DNA from: Pseudomonas putida
Lineage (GTDB): Bacteria; Pseudomonadota; Gammaproteobacteria; Pseudomonadales; Pseudomonadaceae
Length of the DNA stretch: 64,000 nucleotides
Reading direction: 5' to 3'
Assembly (NCBI RefSeq): GCF_028682475.1
Contig: NZ_JANHLE010000022.1
Span: 33,825 to 97,824 of the forward strand
The position numbers and the translations under genes were made by a program. The notes beneath the pieces are model-generated. The model worked only from the letters and a program-made list of their open reading frames with translations. It was not told where the DNA came from and did no database searches. This document shows positions 1 to 7,803 of this stretch, piece after piece (within the stretch, counting starts at the first letter, position 1; the number at the start of each line of letters is the position of its first letter).

Positions 1-1
1 G

Positions 2-94
2 CTGATGCTGTTCAAGAACGGCAACGTCGAGGCCACCAAGGTCGGCGCACTGTCCAAGTCTCAGCTGGCAGCCTTCCTGGACGCCAATATCTGA
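2..94 (+). CDS. trxA: Thioredoxin, 3' end only
   Basis: The window opens inside a reading frame encoding about the last 30 residues (LMLFKNGNVEATKVGALSK..., ending FLDANI) before a TGA at 92-94. The FKNG...VGALSKSQL pattern is the conserved C-terminal beta-strand and helix of thioredoxin 1, the cytoplasmic disulfide reductase. The active-site CGPC lies outside the window. trxA directly upstream of rho is a common gammaproteobacterial arrangement. A strong intrinsic terminator follows the stop codon. Confidence 0.9.
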   Translation: MMLFKNGNVEATKVGALSKSQLAAFLDANI

Positions 95-97
95 GTG

Positions 98-131
98 AAA
101 AAAGCCCCGCATTCGCCGGGGCTTTTCTTTG
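98..131 (+). terminator. Rho-independent terminator of trxA
   Basis: An A-run leads into AAAGCCCCG (101-109), a short loop, then CGGGGCTTTT (117-126) and further T residues. The GC-rich stem and U-tract 4 bases after the trxA stop fit an intrinsic terminator. Confidence 0.9.
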
Positions 132-271
132 TCGGGTGACTAGACGGCAGAAAAAGCAGGTGTTACATTCGGCCTCGCACTGTTTCTTCGGTGCCCTCTG
201 CACGCCGTCGCCGACGCATCCCTAATTCGAATCAGTACGCGATCCTGTCGCCTTCTCTGCGGCGCGGCTTC

Positions 272-323
272 ATTAAGCCAGAAGCTTAATTTCCCCTTCT
301 TACATGATTACGTCACTCCCCTT
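272..323 (+). promoter_or_regulatory. rho leader: stem-loop plus pyrimidine tract, no Shine-Dalgarno
   Basis: ATTAAGC (272-278) and GCTTAAT (284-290) form a perfect 7-bp stem with loop CAGAA, followed by TTCCCCTTCTT. The last 15 bases before the rho ATG are also pyrimidine-rich (CACTCCCCTT), and I see no purine-rich ribosome binding site. Rho is autoregulated in E. coli, so a C-rich leader that Rho could bind is plausible here; that is inference. The rest of the 95-323 intergenic region holds the trxA terminator and presumably the rho promoter. Confidence 0.4.
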
Positions 324-1583
324 ATGAACCTGACTGAACTCAAGCAAAAGCCGATTACCGATCTGCTCGAAATGGCCGAACAGATGGGCATAGAAAATAT
401 GGCCCGTTCGCGCAAGCAAGATGTGATTTTCTCCCTGTTGAAAAAGCATGCGAAAAGCGGCGAGGAAATCTCCGGTGACGGCGTGCTGGAGATTCTCCAG
501 GACGGCTTCGGCTTCTTGCGCTCGGCGGATGCTTCCTACCTGGCCGGCCCGGACGACATCTATGTCTCGCCAAGCCAGATCCGCCGTTTCAACCTGCGCA
601 CCGGCGACACCATCGTCGGCAAGATCCGCCCGCCAAAAGAAGGCGAGCGTTACTTCGCCCTGCTGAAAGTCGACACCATCAACTTCGACCGGCCGGAAAA
701 CGCGAAGAACAAGATTCTGTTCGAAAACCTGACGCCGCTGTTCCCTAACGAGCGCCTGAAGATGGAAGCCGGTAACGGTTCCACCGAAGACCTCACCGGC
801 CGGGTGATCGACCTCTGCGCCCCGATCGGTAAAGGCCAGCGTGGTTTGATCGTTGCACCGCCAAAAGCGGGCAAGACCATCATGCTGCAGAACATCGCGG
901 CGAACATTACCCGTAACAACCCCGAGTGCCACCTGATCGTTCTGCTGATCGACGAGCGCCCGGAAGAAGTGACCGAAATGCAGCGCACCGTGCGCGGCGA
1001 AGTGGTTGCCTCGACCTTCGACGAGCCACCAACCCGCCACGTGCAGGTTGCCGAAATGGTCATCGAGAAGGCCAAGCGCCTGGTTGAGCACAAGAAAGAC
1101 GTGGTCATCCTGCTCGACTCGATCACCCGTCTGGCACGTGCCTACAACACCGTGATCCCGAGCTCCGGCAAGGTTCTGACCGGTGGTGTCGATGCTCACG
1201 CCCTGGAGAAGCCAAAGCGTTTCTTCGGTGCTGCGCGTAACATCGAAGAAGGCGGCTCGCTGACCATCATCGCCACCGCACTGGTTGAAACCGGTTCGAA
1301 GATGGACGAAGTGATCTACGAAGAGTTCAAGGGCACCGGCAACATGGAACTGCCGCTGGACCGCAAGATCGCCGAGAAGCGTGTGTTCCCGGCCATCAAC
1401 ATCAACCGTTCGGGTACCCGTCGCGAAGAGCTGCTGACCGCCGACGACGAGCTGCAGCGCATGTGGATCCTGCGCAAGCTGCTGCACCCGATGGATGAAG
1501 TAGCGGCCATCGAGTTCCTGGTCGACAAGCTCAAGCAGACCAAGACCAACGACGAGTTCTTCTTGTCGATGAAGCGCAAGTAA
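324..1583 (+). CDS. rho: Transcription termination factor Rho
   Basis: 419 residues, the usual length of compact gammaproteobacterial Rho. It is a hexameric RNA-dependent ATPase/translocase that releases RNA polymerase. The N-terminal helical domain (MNLTELKQKPITDLLEMAE) and the RNA-binding cold-shock-like fold (about 50-125, with GFGFLRS) precede a RecA-type motor. The Walker A loop is PPKAGKT with K184, Walker B is VVILLD with D265, and the Q-loop segment is SGKVLTGGVDAHAL. The ATG at 324 is the conserved family start, although no Shine-Dalgarno is visible. The gene is monocistronic, bracketed by the trxA terminator and its own terminator. Confidence 0.98.
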   Translation: MNLTELKQKPITDLLEMAEQMGIENMARSRKQDVIFSLLKKHAKSGEEISGDGVLEILQDGFGFLRSADASYLAGPDDIYVSPSQIRRFNLRTGDTIVGKIRPPKEGERYFALLKVDTINFDRPENAKNKILFENLTPLFPNERLKMEAGNGSTEDLTGRVIDLCAPIGKGQRGLIVAPPKAGKTIMLQNIAANITRNNPECHLIVLLIDERPEEVTEMQRTVRGEVVASTFDEPPTRHVQVAEMVIEKAKRLVEHKKDVVILLDSITRLARAYNTVIPSSGKVLTGGVDAHALEKPKRFFGAARNIEEGGSLTIIATALVETGSKMDEVIYEEFKGTGNMELPLDRKIAEKRVFPAININRSGTRREELLTADDELQRMWILRKLLHPMDEVAAIEFLVDKLKQTKTNDEFFLSMKRK

Positions 1584-1598
1584 ACGAGTGCGTTGCGC

Positions 1599-1626
1599 AA
1601 AAGCCGGGGCAACCCGGCTTTTTGCT
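1599..1626 (+). terminator. Rho-independent terminator of rho
   Basis: AAAAGCCGGG, a short loop and CCCGGCTTTTTG form a strong stem with a T-run 15 bases after the rho stop codon. Confidence 0.9.
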
Positions 1627-1709
1627 ATCTGTACTTTGGCTATTCAGGCCGGCCGGGTTAGGCGATACACTTTGCACCCCGACCGGTACGGCGAATACGA
1701 GGCTTTTGC

Positions 1710-3176
1710 ATGCAGTATCGCGATTTGCGCGACTTTATCCGTGGCCTGGAACAGCGCGGCGAACTCAAGCGCATCCAGGTTCCGATCTCTCCAGTCCTGG
1801 AAATGACCGAAGTCTGCGACCGCACCCTGCGCGCCAAAGGCCCGGCGCTTCTGTTCGAAAAGCCCACGGGCTTCGACATTCCGGTGCTCGGCAACCTGTT
1901 TGGCACCCCGGAGCGGGTGGCCATGGGCATGGGCGCCGAGTCGGTCAGCGAGCTGCGCGAAATCGGCAAGCTGCTGGCCTTCCTCAAGGAGCCTGAGCCG
2001 CCCAAGGGCCTCAAGGATGCCTGGTCGAAGCTGCCGATCTTCAAGAAGGTCGTGTCGATGGCGCCGAAAGTGGTCAAGGATGCGGCTTGCCACGAAGTGG
2101 TCATCGAAGGCGACGACGTCGATCTGGGCATGTTGCCGGTGCAGCATTGCTGGCCGGGCGACGTCGCGCCGCTGATCACCTGGGGCCTGACCGTGACCCG
2201 CGGGCCGAACAAAGAGCGTCAGAACCTGGGGATCTACCGCCAGCAGGTGATCGGCCGCAACAAGGTGATCATGCGCTGGCTCAGCCACCGCGGCGGCGCC
2301 CTGGACTATCGCGAGTGGTGCGAGAAGCACCCGGGCCAGCCGTTTCCGGTCTCCGTGGCCCTCGGCGCGGACCCGGCGACCATCCTTGGCGCGGTAACCC
2401 CGGTGCCCGACACCCTGTCCGAGTACGCCTTCGCCGGCCTGTTGCGCGGCAACCGTACCGAGCTGGTCAAGTGCCGTGGCAATGACCTGCAGGTGCCGGC
2501 CACCGCCGAGATCATCCTCGAGGGTGTGATTCATCCGGGCGAAATGGCCCCGGAAGGCCCGTACGGCGACCACACTGGCTACTACAACGAAGTCGACAGC
2601 TTCCCGGTGTTCACCGTCGAGCGCATCACCCACCGCAAGAATCCGATCTACCACAGCACCTACACCGGCCGTCCGCCTGATGAGCCGGCGATCCTCGGTG
2701 TGGCGCTCAACGAAGTTTTCGTGCCGATCCTGCAGAAGCAGTTCCCGGAAATCACCGACTTCTATCTGCCACCGGAAGGCTGCTCCTACCGCATGGCGGT
2801 GGTGACCATGAAGAAGCAGTATCCGGGGCACGCCAAGCGCGTCATGCTCGGGGTCTGGTCGTTTTTGCGACAGTTCATGTACACCAAGTTCGTTATTGTC
2901 ACCGACGACGACATCAATGCCCGGGACTGGAACGATGTGATCTGGGCGATTACCACGCGCATGGACCCCAAGCGCGATACGGTGATGATCGACAACACCC
3001 CGATCGACTACCTGGACTTCGCTTCGCCGATTTCCGGCCTGGGCTCGAAGATGGGCCTGGACGCGACGAACAAGTGGCCGGGAGAAACCAGCCGTGAATG
3101 GGGACGGGTCATCGTCAAGGATGAAGCTGTCACCCGGCGGATCGATGAGCTGTGGAACCAGTTGGGAATAGACTAA
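1710..3176 (+). CDS. ubiD: 4-hydroxy-3-polyprenylbenzoate decarboxylase UbiD
   Basis: 488 residues, full length for UbiD. With the prenylated-FMN cofactor supplied by UbiX, UbiD removes the carboxyl group of 3-polyprenyl-4-hydroxybenzoate in ubiquinone biosynthesis. The N-terminus MQYRDLRDFIRGLEQRGELKRI is typical. The segment around residue 270 (EGPYGDHTGYY) carries the conserved acidic active-site region, and NPIYHSTYTGRPPDEPAILG follows. A plausible promoter is TACACT at 1666-1671. The stop codon directly abuts the ATG of the next gene, so the pair is probably co-transcribed. Confidence 0.96.
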   Translation: MQYRDLRDFIRGLEQRGELKRIQVPISPVLEMTEVCDRTLRAKGPALLFEKPTGFDIPVLGNLFGTPERVAMGMGAESVSELREIGKLLAFLKEPEPPKGLKDAWSKLPIFKKVVSMAPKVVKDAACHEVVIEGDDVDLGMLPVQHCWPGDVAPLITWGLTVTRGPNKERQNLGIYRQQVIGRNKVIMRWLSHRGGALDYREWCEKHPGQPFPVSVALGADPATILGAVTPVPDTLSEYAFAGLLRGNRTELVKCRGNDLQVPATAEIILEGVIHPGEMAPEGPYGDHTGYYNEVDSFPVFTVERITHRKNPIYHSTYTGRPPDEPAILGVALNEVFVPILQKQFPEITDFYLPPEGCSYRMAVVTMKKQYPGHAKRVMLGVWSFLRQFMYTKFVIVTDDDINARDWNDVIWAITTRMDPKRDTVMIDNTPIDYLDFASPISGLGSKMGLDATNKWPGETSREWGRVIVKDEAVTRRIDELWNQLGID

Positions 3177-4145
3177 ATGCAGGTAACCTTGCAGCCGTCC
3201 GGGGCGGTGTTGGCGCTCAACCCCGGCGAACGGATTCTGGATGGGGCGCGACGTCTTGGTTACGACTGCCCGCAGAGCTGCCGCAATGGCAACTGCCACG
3301 TCTGCGCGGCGTTGCTGGTGGAAGGACGGGTGCGTCAGGACGGGCAGGAGCGTGACCATGGCGAGCTGTTCACCTGCATCGCCGAACCGCTGGAGGACTG
3401 TGTCTTGTTATGGGATGGTGTGCTCGCGTTAGGCGAGTTGCCAGTACGGACACTGGCCTGTCAGTTGAGCGAGTGCGTCGAGGTCGGTGGCGACGTCTGG
3501 CGGGTGCGCCTGCGCGCGCCAGCGGGCAAGCTGCCGCGTTACCACGCTGGGCAGTACCTGATGATCGAACGCGAAGCGGGCGACAAGGCGGCCTTCTCCC
3601 TGGCCTCGGCACCCCACAGCGGGCGCGACCTTGAGCTGCATGTACTGGCCCGCGAGAACAGTGCGGTGGCATTGATCGCCCAGTTGCAACGCAACGGTAT
3701 GGCGCGACTCGAGATGCCGTTTGGCGATGCGCACCTGGCCGAGCTGCCCGATGGCCCGCTGGTGCTGATTGCCGCAGGCACCGGCATGGCGCAAATGCAC
3801 AGCCTGATCGAGCATTGCCGGGCCCAGGGCTTCAAGCACCCGGTTCATCTGTACTGGGGTGTGCGCCTGCCGGAAGACTTCTATCAGATCGAGCATTGGG
3901 CCGAATGGGAGCAGTTGCCGAACCTGTTCCTGCACAAAGTGGTCAGTGACCTGTGTGGCTGGGAAGGGCGCTGCGGGATGCTACATGAAGCGGTCTGCGA
4001 GGATCTGAACGATCTGGCAGGTGTGCACGTCTATGCCAGCGGTTCGCCCAATATGATCTATGCCACCCTTGATGCACTGGTCGAAGCCGGAATGGACGCT
4101 CACCAGATGCGCGCTGATGTCTTCGCTTATGCCCCTCGCGGTTGA
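3177..4145 (+). CDS. 2Fe-2S ferredoxin / FAD-NAD(P)H oxidoreductase (Fre/AscD-like)
   Basis: 322 residues with two modules. Residues 1-90 are a plant-type [2Fe-2S] ferredoxin domain with the cysteine pattern CPQSCRNGNCHVC plus a later FTC. Residues 95-320 form a ferredoxin-NADP reductase fold, with the FAD motif RYHAGQYLMIE and the nucleotide-binding GTGMAQMHSLIEH. Homologues are often labelled CDP-6-deoxy-delta-3,4-glucoseen reductase by similarity to AscD. Here its place immediately after ubiD, with no gap, suggests a role in flavin reduction or electron supply (E. coli fre lies beside ubiD). The exact electron acceptor cannot be read from sequence. Confidence 0.85.
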   Translation: MQVTLQPSGAVLALNPGERILDGARRLGYDCPQSCRNGNCHVCAALLVEGRVRQDGQERDHGELFTCIAEPLEDCVLLWDGVLALGELPVRTLACQLSECVEVGGDVWRVRLRAPAGKLPRYHAGQYLMIEREAGDKAAFSLASAPHSGRDLELHVLARENSAVALIAQLQRNGMARLEMPFGDAHLAELPDGPLVLIAAGTGMAQMHSLIEHCRAQGFKHPVHLYWGVRLPEDFYQIEHWAEWEQLPNLFLHKVVSDLCGWEGRCGMLHEAVCEDLNDLAGVHVYASGSPNMIYATLDALVEAGMDAHQMRADVFAYAPRG

Positions 4146-4157
4146 ATGACGGAATAA

Positions 4158-4186
4158 GGCACGCTGCAATAGCGTGCCGGTTTAAT
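4158..4186 (+). terminator. Terminator of the ubiD operon
   Basis: GGCACGCT (4158-4165), loop GCAAT and AGCGTGCC (4171-4178) form a perfect 8-bp stem followed by GGTTTAAT, 12 bases after the stop codon. The T-run is short. A second small AT-rich hairpin (GGCAAT/ATTGCC, 4214-4229) lies downstream. Nothing else definite is seen up to 4420. Confidence 0.6.
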
Positions 4187-4420
4187 AACTGCCGTTGTTT
4201 GTGCCGGGCATAAGGCAATTATTATTGCCGGCAGCGTAAATAACTTTCGCTACACTTGGAATAACACCCGGCTGTTCGCTCAAAGCCTTGCTGCAGGGCG
4301 CTTCCGGGGTGAGGTGAGGCTTGTGTTAAATACACCATCTGCCGTACGGTAAGTACACGGATGACGTATTCGTTTACAGTGACTCACTTCAGTAGTTCAC
4401 GAGGAATTCTGGCGGCAGCT

Positions 4421-5092
4421 ATGTCGGCGATTGAAACTTCATCTTTGCCTGTGGCTTATCCTCCGTTGCTCGATTTCGGACAACAACTGTCTCGCGAGCA
4501 ACTTCAACATTCGGTTCAACACACCATGTCACGCCACCAGGGTGGCCCGGTCTGGCTGTTTGCCTACGGCTCGCTGATCTGGCGTCCGGAGTGCAACGCC
4601 GCCGAGCGTCGGCGTGCCAGGGTGCATGGCTACCATCGCGGGCTGTACCTGTGGTCGCATGAGCACCGGGGGACGCCGGAGTGCCCTGGGCTGGTCTTCG
4701 GCCTTGACCGTGGCGGCTCGTGCAGCGGCTTTGCCTACCGCCTGCCAGACGAATGCCTGGAAGACTCGCTGCTGGCCCTGTGGCAACGCGAAATGCCTTA
4801 TCCGGCTTACCGGCCGCACTGGCTGGCCTGCCGCCTGGACGATGGCAGCAAGGTGCAGGCCTTGGGTTTTGTGCTGGAGCGGCATTTGCCGTGTTATGCC
4901 GGCAATTTGCCCGACGATCTGCTCAGTCAGATTTTCGCCAACGCCAAGGGGCGTTATGGCAGTACCCGTGACTACGTCGAGCAGACCCTCCATGCCCTGC
5001 GTAGCCACGCCATGCCGGACCGTAATCTGGAGGCCAGGTTCCGGGCGGCACTGCATTCGGTGGGAGCGGGCTTGACCCGCGATGTGATGTGA
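4421..5092 (+). CDS. ChaC-like gamma-glutamylcyclotransferase
   Basis: About 223 residues from the ATG at 4421 (MSAIETSSLPVAYPPLLDFG). An in-frame ATG at 4361 would add 20 residues but reads into unconserved sequence; neither start has a good Shine-Dalgarno. The fold-defining LFAYGSLIWRPE motif (substrate-binding YGSL loop), HRGTPECPGLVFGLD and LWQREMPYPAYRP, which carries the likely catalytic glutamate, identify the ChaC family. ChaC cleaves glutathione to 5-oxoproline and Cys-Gly in the cytoplasm. The last residues (GAGLTRDVM) are encoded by a REP palindrome, so the extreme C-terminus has probably been remodelled by a repeat insertion. Confidence 0.85.
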   Translation: MSAIETSSLPVAYPPLLDFGQQLSREQLQHSVQHTMSRHQGGPVWLFAYGSLIWRPECNAAERRRARVHGYHRGLYLWSHEHRGTPECPGLVFGLDRGGSCSGFAYRLPDECLEDSLLALWQREMPYPAYRPHWLACRLDDGSKVQALGFVLERHLPCYAGNLPDDLLSQIFANAKGRYGSTRDYVEQTLHALRSHAMPDRNLEARFRAALHSVGAGLTRDVM

Positions 5093-5130
5093 CTGGCAGT
5101 GCGCCATCGCGGGGCAAGCTCGCTCCCACC
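5059..5130. repeat. REP pair (inverted), overlapping chaC 3' end
   Basis: Two inverted REP units, 5059-5084 and 5105-5130, share the core GGGAGCGGGCTTG/CAAGCTCGCTCCC and the terminal GCGATG/CATCGC. The first lies inside the chaC coding region and the second in the gap before the convergent oxidoreductase gene. Confidence 0.85.
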
Positions 5131-5133
5131 GGC

Positions 5134-6111
5134 TCAGCGAAGAGTCACCACCAGCTTGCCCAGCGCTTTACGCTGACCGAGCAGGTCGATGGCCGCGCCG
5201 GCCTCGGCCAGCGGGAAGGTTTGCGACACCAGTGGCTTGAGCTTGCCCTCGGCGTACCAGGCAAACAGCTGCTTGAAGTTCGCCGCGTTGTCCGCGGGTT
5301 GGCGTTGAGCGAAGGCGCCCCAGAACACGCCAAGCACTGCCGCGCCCTTGAGCAGCGCCAGGTTCACCGGTAGCTGCGGGATGCGTCCGCTGGCAAAGCC
5401 CACCACCAGCAGCCGGCCGTTCCAGGCAATGCCGCGCACTGCCTGGTCGAACAGGTCGCCGCCGACCGGGTCGTAGATCACATCGACGCCGTTGCCAGCG
5501 GTCAGGCGTTTGATCTCGTCCTTGAGGCTGTGCTCGCTGTAGTTGATCAGCTCATCAGCACCGGCGGCCTTGGCCACGGCGAGCTTCTCGGCGCTGCTGG
5601 CTGCGGCGATGACCCGCGCGCCCATGGCTTTGCCGATTTCCACCGCTGCCAGCCCGACCCCGCCCGAGGCGCCGAGCACCAGCAGGGTCTCGCCGGCCTT
5701 GAGCTGACCGCGTTGCTGCAGGGCATGCATCGAGGTGCCGTAGGTCATGCCAAAGGCGGCGGCGTGGGTGAAGTCCATCTGCTCAGGGATCGGCAGCACG
5801 TTATAGCCCGGCACGGCCACCTGCTCGGCAAAGCTGCCCCAGCCGGTCAGGGCCATGACCCGGTCGCCGACCTTGAGATCCGTGACTTTTTCGCCCACCG
5901 CGCTGATCACCCCTGCTGCTTCACCGCCGGGAGAGAAGGGCAGCGGCGGCTGGAACTGATACTTGCCTTCGATGATCAGGGTGTCGGGAAAGTTGACCCC
6001 GGCCGCATGCACGTCGAGGAGAATTTCGTTCTTCTTCGGTATCGGGCTTGCGACCTCTTCCAGGACCAGACCCTGAGCCGGGCCCAGGGTTTTGCACAAC
6101 ACTGCTTTCAT
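5134..6111 (-). CDS. Zinc-independent NADPH:quinone oxidoreductase (zeta-crystallin type)
   Basis: 325 residues from the ATG at 6111, which is preceded by AAAGGA. A longer frame to 6507 exists but only adds unrelated sequence. It is a medium-chain dehydrogenase/reductase with N-terminal GroES-like domain (MKAVLCKTLGPAQGLVLEEV, GVNFPDTLIIEGKYQ) and a Rossmann domain with GASGGVGLAAVEIGKAMGARVIA. Zinc-ligand cysteines are absent, as in quinone oxidoreductases. It probably reduces quinones or related enones with NADPH in the cytosol; the physiological substrate is unknown. Transcribed divergently from the FliL-like gene. Confidence 0.88.
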   Translation of the reverse strand: MKAVLCKTLGPAQGLVLEEVASPIPKKNEILLDVHAAGVNFPDTLIIEGKYQFQPPLPFSPGGEAAGVISAVGEKVTDLKVGDRVMALTGWGSFAEQVAVPGYNVLPIPEQMDFTHAAAFGMTYGTSMHALQQRGQLKAGETLLVLGASGGVGLAAVEIGKAMGARVIAAASSAEKLAVAKAAGADELINYSEHSLKDEIKRLTAGNGVDVIYDPVGGDLFDQAVRGIAWNGRLLVVGFASGRIPQLPVNLALLKGAAVLGVFWGAFAQRQPADNAANFKQLFAWYAEGKLKPLVSQTFPLAEAGAAIDLLGQRKALGKLVVTLR

Positions 6112-6267
6112 CGGGACTATTCCTTTGCGCGTAGTGGCCGATAAGTGTAGGTGGGTCAGGTGTCGGGTCAACGAGCATGGCCCGTCCTGATAGGCCGGCA
6201 TAAGCCCGGGCTTGGGTTTGACCGGTGCGCTGGGTATGCTGGCGCCAACTGTTTGAGGAGCGAATTC

Positions 6268-6672
6268 GTGAAAGCGTGGATCTTGATGGTACTGGCGCTG
6301 ATGCTGCCGATGGCGGCCATGGCCGAAGAAGCCAAGGAAGGGGAACCGAAGGTCTCCTACATCTCCCTGAGCCCACCGTTTGTGGGCAACTACGCCCTGG
6401 ATGGCGGCCCGAAGCTGCGTGTGTACAAAGCCGACGTCGCCCTGCGGGTCAACAGCGATGCTGCCGCGACGGCGGTGAAGCATCATGAGCCATTGATCCG
6501 CAATCAACTGGTGGCGCTCTTCACTCAGCAGAACCTGGAAAGCATGAGCAATGTCGAGGCCAAGGAAAAGCTGCGTCAGGAAGCCCTGAAGCAGGTCCAG
6601 CAGGTGTTGGAGAACGAAGAAGGCAAACCGCTGGTGGATGACCTGCTGTTCAACAACCTGATCGTGCAGTAA
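6268..6672 (+). CDS. FliL-like exported/membrane protein
   Basis: 134 residues starting at GTG 6268, with GAGGAG at 6255-6260 as ribosome binding site. An N-terminal hydrophobic segment (VKAWILMVLALMLPMAAMA) looks like a signal peptide or anchor. The rest (SYISLSPPFVGNY..., LRVYKADVALRV, LFNNLIVQ) matches the FliL family core. True FliL sits at the flagellar stator; this copy lies outside any flagellar operon and is probably a stand-alone paralogue of unknown role. Isolated between two divergent or convergent neighbours. Confidence 0.75.
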   Translation: MKAWILMVLALMLPMAAMAEEAKEGEPKVSYISLSPPFVGNYALDGGPKLRVYKADVALRVNSDAAATAVKHHEPLIRNQLVALFTQQNLESMSNVEAKEKLRQEALKQVQQVLENEEGKPLVDDLLFNNLIVQ

Positions 6673-6684
6673 CCCACCCGGCCC

Positions 6685-7803
6685 TCAGGACGTCAGGCTG
6701 CGGCGAAAGCGTCCCAGGGCCACGGCGAAAAATGCCAGGCCGATGGCGGCCAGGGCCAGCAGGTCGGGCCACACCACCGCCAGCCCGGCGTCACGGAACA
6801 GGATCGCGGCGCTGAGGCTGACGAAGTGGGTCGAGGGCGAAAGCTGCATGACCCACTGCAGCCACTGCGGCATGCTGTCCAGCGGCGTACTGCCGCCGGA
6901 CAGCAAGAGCATGGGGATGATCACCGGAATCGCCAGCAAGCCGAATTGCGGGGTCGAGCGCGCCAGGGTGGCGAGGAAGATCCCCAGCGCGGTACTGGCA
7001 AAAAGATACAGCGCGGTCACTGCCAGGAACAGGCCCAGCGAACCTGCCAGCGGCACGCCCAATGCCCCTTTGACCACCACTTCCAGCGACACCCAGGTGC
7101 ACAGCACCACCACCAGGGCATTGCTGCCGATCTTCGCCAGCATGATTTCCAGCGCCGTCAGCGGCAGCACCAGCAGGTGATCTAGGGTGCCGTGTTCGCG
7201 TTCGCGCAGCAGTGCGGTGCCCGTGAGGACAATCGCCAGGATGGTGATGTTGTTGACGATCTGGATCACCGCCAGAAACCAGCCGCCTTCCAGGTTCGGG
7301 TTGAACAGCGCCCTGGGGCTGATCAGCGCCGGGCTGCTGCTGGCCGCCGAACCCTGGTTGGCGTAGTCCAGCAATTCGCGTTCGAAGATCCGCCCGATGT
7401 AGCCAGCGCCCATGAACGCCTGGCTCATGGCTGTGGCATCGACATTGACCTGCAGCTCTGGCGAGCGCCCGGCGAGCAGGTCTGTCTGGAAGTTGACCGG
7501 TACGTTGATGACGAAGGTGTACAGGCCACTGTCCATGGCCTGGTCGAGCTGGTCGTAGGCCAGCGGCACAGCGGTCTGGAATTCGGGTGGCTGCAGGGCC
7601 TCGGCGAGCTTGCGCGACAGCAGGCTGTGGTCTTCGTCGATCACCGCCACGCTGGCGTTGTGCACGCCGATGATCGATCCCGCTGCCGGCATGTAGATCG
7701 CCACGCTGAAGGCATACAGCAGGAACAGCAGCAGTACGCTGTCGTGGCGCAGGCTGGTCAGCTCTTTGAGGCCCAGGCGCAGGGTGTGTGCCAGACGATG
7801 CAT
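6685..7803 (-). CDS. yhhJ: ABC-2 type permease, YhhJ-like
   Basis: 372 residues from the ATG at 7803, which has a perfect AGGAGG upstream and overlaps the previous stop codon as TGATG. It has an N-terminal membrane segment (LLLFLLYAFSVAIYMPAAG), a large periplasmic loop (roughly 50-170), and a cluster of five hydrophobic helices from about 175 to 370. This is the ABC-2 exporter layout, and its length matches E. coli YhhJ (about 374). It should form a heterodimeric transport channel with the permease half of the upstream ATPase-permease fusion. Substrate unknown; similar systems are linked to multidrug export. Confidence 0.85.
   Translation of the reverse strand: MHRLAHTLRLGLKELTSLRHDSVLLLFLLYAFSVAIYMPAAGSIIGVHNASVAVIDEDHSLLSRKLAEALQPPEFQTAVPLAYDQLDQAMDSGLYTFVINVPVNFQTDLLAGRSPELQVNVDATAMSQAFMGAGYIGRIFERELLDYANQGSAASSSPALISPRALFNPNLEGGWFLAVIQIVNNITILAIVLTGTALLREREHGTLDHLLVLPLTALEIMLAKIGSNALVVVLCTWVSLEVVVKGALGVPLAGSLGLFLAVTALYLFASTALGIFLATLARSTPQFGLLAIPVIIPMLLLSGGSTPLDSMPQWLQWVMQLSPSTHFVSLSAAILFRDAGLAVVWPDLLALAAIGLAFFAVALGRFRRSLTS

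Noticed and set aside
1644..3359. 571-codon open frame antisense to ubiD
   Set aside because: It is the mirror of ubiD; composition and lack of motifs argue against coding.
4361..4420. Upstream start for the chaC gene
   Set aside because: The added 20 residues look non-conserved and there is no ribosome binding site before the ATG at 4361.
6112..6507. N-terminal extension of the quinone oxidoreductase
   Set aside because: The frame remains open upstream, but the canonical MKAVLCK start at 6111 has an AAAGGA site and the extension covers the FliL-like gene on the other strand.
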